From Mycteria americana (lineage: Eukaryota; Chordata; Aves; Ciconiiformes; Ciconiidae), in assembly GCF_035582795.1 (NCBI RefSeq), contig NC_134366.1, forward strand, positions 151,699,519-151,763,518: DNA of 64,000 nucleotides, read 5' to 3'. The translations under genes were made by a program, and so were the position numbers. Shown in pieces: positions 60,971-64,000 of this stretch. Position 1 is the stretch's first letter, and every line of letters begins with the position of its first letter. The notes beneath the pieces are model-generated. The model saw only the letters and a list, made by a program, of their open reading frames with translations. It made no database searches and was not told the DNA's origin.

Positions 60971-63900
60971 CTAGAACAAGAAAGAATCCGTGAGTGTAAG
61001 TGGTCATCTAAGACAAGCCAGCTAACACAGCAAAACAAACGCTTACTGCTTTCCAAGATAGATAGCAAAAGAAAGTGAGAGACGCCACTAGTTTTACAGA
61101 AGTTAAGCTTTTAACCAAATAAACAGCCCAAAGAAAAACACAAAGTCTGAAAGATCAAATGCTTTACTGAGCTACAGCGACGACATTCCTCTTTGGAAAT
61201 AACCTTTGCAAATATAAGCAGTCATATGTAATTCAATTTGTAACAAAATGTGCAGTTTCAAAGGGTAATCATGAGGCAGAACAGCCGAGGCATGCTTAGA
61301 CTATCCTCTAATAAGCAAGGCTTATTAATCTTCCACTTTCACCACATATCTCTTACCTGTCCAAAGGGATGTAGGAGTTCAGAATGGATCCTGCCATTGC
61401 TTTGGTACTGGCATTATCACTAACTGTTCCCAAGCTGACTGTGCCAGATTCTCCACTCAGACTGTATCGTTCTTTCTGCACGTCTGCTTGTACTTCCAGT
61501 CTTGGAGAGAAAGAAAAACTGTTGTGTATGCTGCTGCTACAGTTAAAACACACTAGCTGAAAATTAGCGTCACCTTACAGAGTTTCTCCACCATTCAGTA
61601 ATAAGTAGAGTTTATTAGTTGCTTTAGTACAGATGTGCATATTTACCCTACTGAAACAGGTTCTCTTCCCACTGTCAACAATGACTATTTTCTGATAAAA
61701 AACCAAAACAAAACCACCCCAAAGCAAAACCGTATTAATTTCCCAACAAAGCAAAATGTTGTGTGCTAACCAGTGGTTCTGGATTCTTTCCTCCCTGAGA
61801 TTTACAAGAACAACTTCCAGGCTTAGCTACAATTCTTTTGCAGATAGTGTACTGTATTCTAAAAATGGAAAAAATATTCAGAAGTGTACATAAGTTCAAG
61901 ACATTATAGTTCCCCTGTTTCTCCAGCTGTAAAGTTATTACTAATCAAATAACAGGCAGAGAACTGTGTTCTGTACTCTGCTTTATATTGCATTGTCATC
62001 AACTGCAACAGGAATAATAGAAACCTGAGCAATCTTAAGTTGGGCTGAGCAGATAAACCAGAAATCAAATTATAAGCTTTTTTCCCAAATGCCTTGTTTA
62101 TCTACGTTCTGACAGTGAATTGGAAGTGTTTTTTTGTTCTGTTTTCCACTCTCAGCTCTTTAAAGAAGAGGATAGCTATACTCACTCAGCAGTCACAGCC
62201 TGAAACACATAAGGAAACTCTTGATGCTATCCTGCCCTCCTTATTCTATATAGCCTGGACTTCCAAATTACTCAAGAAAATGAGCAATGTTAGCACCTGA
62301 TTTAAAGAGCAAATTCCATCCTGAACCCTAAATGCTAACAATCCTTTCCAGACACTCCCTTTCTCTTCAGGACAGCCAACAAACAGTAAGGCCCCAATTC
62401 ACAGGAGGCACTGAGCACATAAGTGACAAGAAGTTGCCACCTCGGCAAGGCCAGGTGCCCAGCTGCCTCCCCTCCTGCCTAAGTCCATTTTGAATCCACA
62501 CTCCAGCCAGGTGTTCTGAAGGCACACCTTAGTACTGGTAGACTACTGAACAAGTCAGCAGTTCTGACTTTGGGGTGAGATGCACTGGAGAACACGACTC
62601 TGTTAGACATCAGGTGCCTCCCGCTGACTCCTAGGTAGAAGCTGCTCTCCTGGGAAGCAGGAGAACAAGATCTCAGGCCCTACTCACCCTGAAAAAAATT
62701 CAAACTCTTTTTTGAGGATTGTGGTCTGGCAGGATCTCTTGGAAATCAGCAAGTTGGTCAGAGATGAACTGTCTCTATCTCCCAGAGACAGTTCCTCTTA
62801 ATAGGAACCAATTAAAAAAAAAAACCACACAACAAAAAAACAAACAAAAAATCAAAACCCCTAGTGATACCACCTCCTCTGCTTACATGTAGAGCAGGAT
62901 ACTGTACGCTAGAAAGCATGTCTCTTACCTGTTAAAGCAGTTAACCATTGCACTTCCTGAGAGACTCCCTGTTATACTAGCCCCAGCCAGGGCCATGGTA
63001 CTAGCAGTTTCACTTAGGTTGTCTCGAATGGCTCCTATTCTATCCATGTGGCTACCACTTGCACTCAAGCTGCCAGTCAGTCCTCCAACGCTTCCTTCGC
63101 CTATGCTAGGGTTATGACGTGCCTCTGCTACTGAAGTGGTATCTAGACAGAAATAAAGAAGGCTTGTCAGTTATGGAAGCAGAACTTAGTAGTTTCTAGA
63201 ATGTGACCATGGAAACCATTCCTGAAATTATGCTCAGAAAAAGGATTTATAAAACATACTGTGACAAAAAGATAACTTTGACAAAAGGAAAAAAGAGACC
63301 TTTCTTGAAGTTGCTATAATGGTTATGCCTGACATCACATATTTAAGGTACCAAAAAGTGAACCATTGATAGGACAGGTAACATGGAGTCAAGGAAAACA
63401 GACAGACTCTATCACAAAGGATATTGCCATGTAATTAAAATAAAAATAGCACCAGACCAGCATTTAGTTCCCCCTATTATAGGTAAAAACATGAAAGCCA
63501 GCAAGCTTCCACAAACCAGTATTCTGAAAAAGCGGCATTAATTTTATTTTAAAACTTTTACTGATGGAAAAGACTTTACTCAAGTCTGGCTTTGATTCAA
63601 ATGGGCAAGAAAAGCTTTAATGCTTGTACTACCACACAGCACAACATGAACACAGAGACGCTATCCTCATCTGAGAGCTGGTCTTTCAGCAATGAGTGGA
63701 GGTAGTCCTAACTGTATGGTACCTCTTCTGCAAATAAGTACTCTAGTATCTAAGGCCATCAAACGTAAGTCACAAAGCCCAAATTTCTAGAAAATGAAAC
63801 ACAGAATTTTCTTACCTACAGCTGCATTTGTCCCACCAACATTTATATCATTTTCATCATCAAATTCTATCCTGACACCTTTTCCATTGCCTGCTGACAC

Positions 63901-63977
63901 ACCACAGCCTCCACTTCGGCAGAGAGAAATTGGAACAACTCCATACACGTAAGCCAGCATAATAGGAACACCAATAC
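60280..63977 (-). CDS. RNF19A: RNF19A (dorfin), C-terminal half, four exons in view
   Basis: Exons in transcript order: 63977-63816, 63142-62929, 61500-61357, 60970-60280. They total 1,211 nt, about 403 codons with stop, roughly residues 435-838 of an 838-residue family protein. All borders are GT-AG on the minus strand and phases match (2, 2, 1, 1 bases carried in). Seen: the last transmembrane segment ([19 protein letters not shown]), then long Ser/Gly-rich and acidic cytosolic regions to the end [10 protein letters not shown]. Family knowledge: RNF19A is an RBR E3 ubiquitin ligase with N-terminal RING-IBR-RING and two membrane spans, linked to aggregate clearance. The catalytic half lies past the right edge. 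Identity with human is very high in the middle exons. Confidence 0.95.
61357..61500 (-). CDS. RNF19A: RNF19A exon, ends in PLD(R)
   Basis: Acceptor TCTCCAAG, donor GACAG|GTAAGA. It encodes [20 protein letters not shown] and [17 protein letters not shown], essentially the human sequence. Confidence 0.94.
62929..63142 (-). CDS. RNF19A: RNF19A exon, Ser/Gly/Ala-rich tail part
   Basis: Acceptor CTGTCTAG, donor AACAG|GTAAGA. It encodes [20 protein letters not shown] and [20 protein letters not shown]. It matches the human protein almost residue for residue, which is notable for a low-complexity region. Confidence 0.95.
63816..63977 (-). CDS. RNF19A: RNF19A exon with the second transmembrane segment
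   Basis: Acceptor CCTCTGTAG, donor TGTAG|GTAAGA (minus strand). It encodes [20 protein letters not shown], then [20 protein letters not shown] and an acidic DENDIN stretch. The hydrophobic run is the second membrane span, followed by the cytosolic tail. Confidence 0.95.
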
Positions 63978-64000
63978 CTACAGAGGAAAGCACAGTCTTT

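Larger units (their letters stand above)
60971..64000 (-). other. RNF19A: RNF19A introns (60971-61356, 61501-62928, 63143-63815, 63978 to edge)
   Basis: Apart from the exons the region is AT-rich intron. The 1.4-kb intron 61501-62928 holds a GC-richer patch near 62380-62690 with no recognised identity and an A/C-rich simple stretch near 62813-62850. No repeat family was recognised. Confidence 0.65.

Noticed and set aside
60616-61078. Plus-strand frames opposite RNF19A
   Set aside because: Antisense shadows of the RNF19A last exon.
1-64000. CRISPR arrays, phage or bacterial defence systems, endogenous retroviruses, tRNA or rRNA genes
   Set aside because: No regularly spaced repeats, LTR pairs, retroviral motifs or tRNA-like boxes were seen on either strand. 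The window is vertebrate nuclear DNA.

Overview
The window is a piece of vertebrate, almost certainly avian (or at least sauropsid), nuclear genome. The evidence is AT-rich DNA with long GT-AG introns, a single CpG island, and CR1 LINE remnants, one of which ends in the bird-type ATTCTATGAT tail. There are no bacterial operons, CRISPR arrays, phage, tRNA or rRNA genes. The species cannot be fixed from the sequence.

Layout: (1) 1-1260 is AT-rich. Two AATAAA hexamers at its left edge may be the 3' end of an upstream gene, which would be POLR2K by vertebrate gene order. (2) 1270-1900 is a CpG-island promoter with GC-box, NRF1, YY1 and partial RFX X-box sites, followed by a non-coding first exon. 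(3) 3072-46560 (+) is a complete SPAG1 gene. I reconstructed 18 coding exons, all with AG/GT borders and consistent phase, giving a 2,922-nt CDS (973 residues plus stop). The protein has three TPR arrays and a C-terminal RPAP3_C-type domain. (4) 46561 to about 47690 is the SPAG1 3' UTR with three AATAAA signals. (5) About 47.7-58.7 kb is an intergenic gap with a GC-richer, unexplained stretch at about 49.3-56 kb. (6) About 58.73-64 kb (-) holds the 3' end of RNF19A (dorfin): 3' UTR plus the last four coding exons in view, from the second membrane segment to the C terminus. Its RING-IBR-RING half lies beyond the right edge. SPAG1 and RNF19A converge tail to tail.

Repeats include a 3.4-kb, catalytically dead antisense CR1 in SPAG1 intron 7, whose 5' end stops about 130 bp before exon 8. 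There is also a sense CR1 3' fragment in intron 12, an older LINE or MIR-like tail in intron 10, and several microsatellites and short tandem duplications.

The two genes are not a pathway. SPAG1 is an HSP70/HSP90 co-chaperone needed for cytoplasmic preassembly of axonemal dynein arms. RNF19A is a membrane-anchored E3 ubiquitin ligase. Their adjacency reflects conserved synteny. I found no convincing new biological system. The best leads are the intact chaperone clamps in all three TPR arrays, the promoter site cluster, and the unexplained intergenic region.
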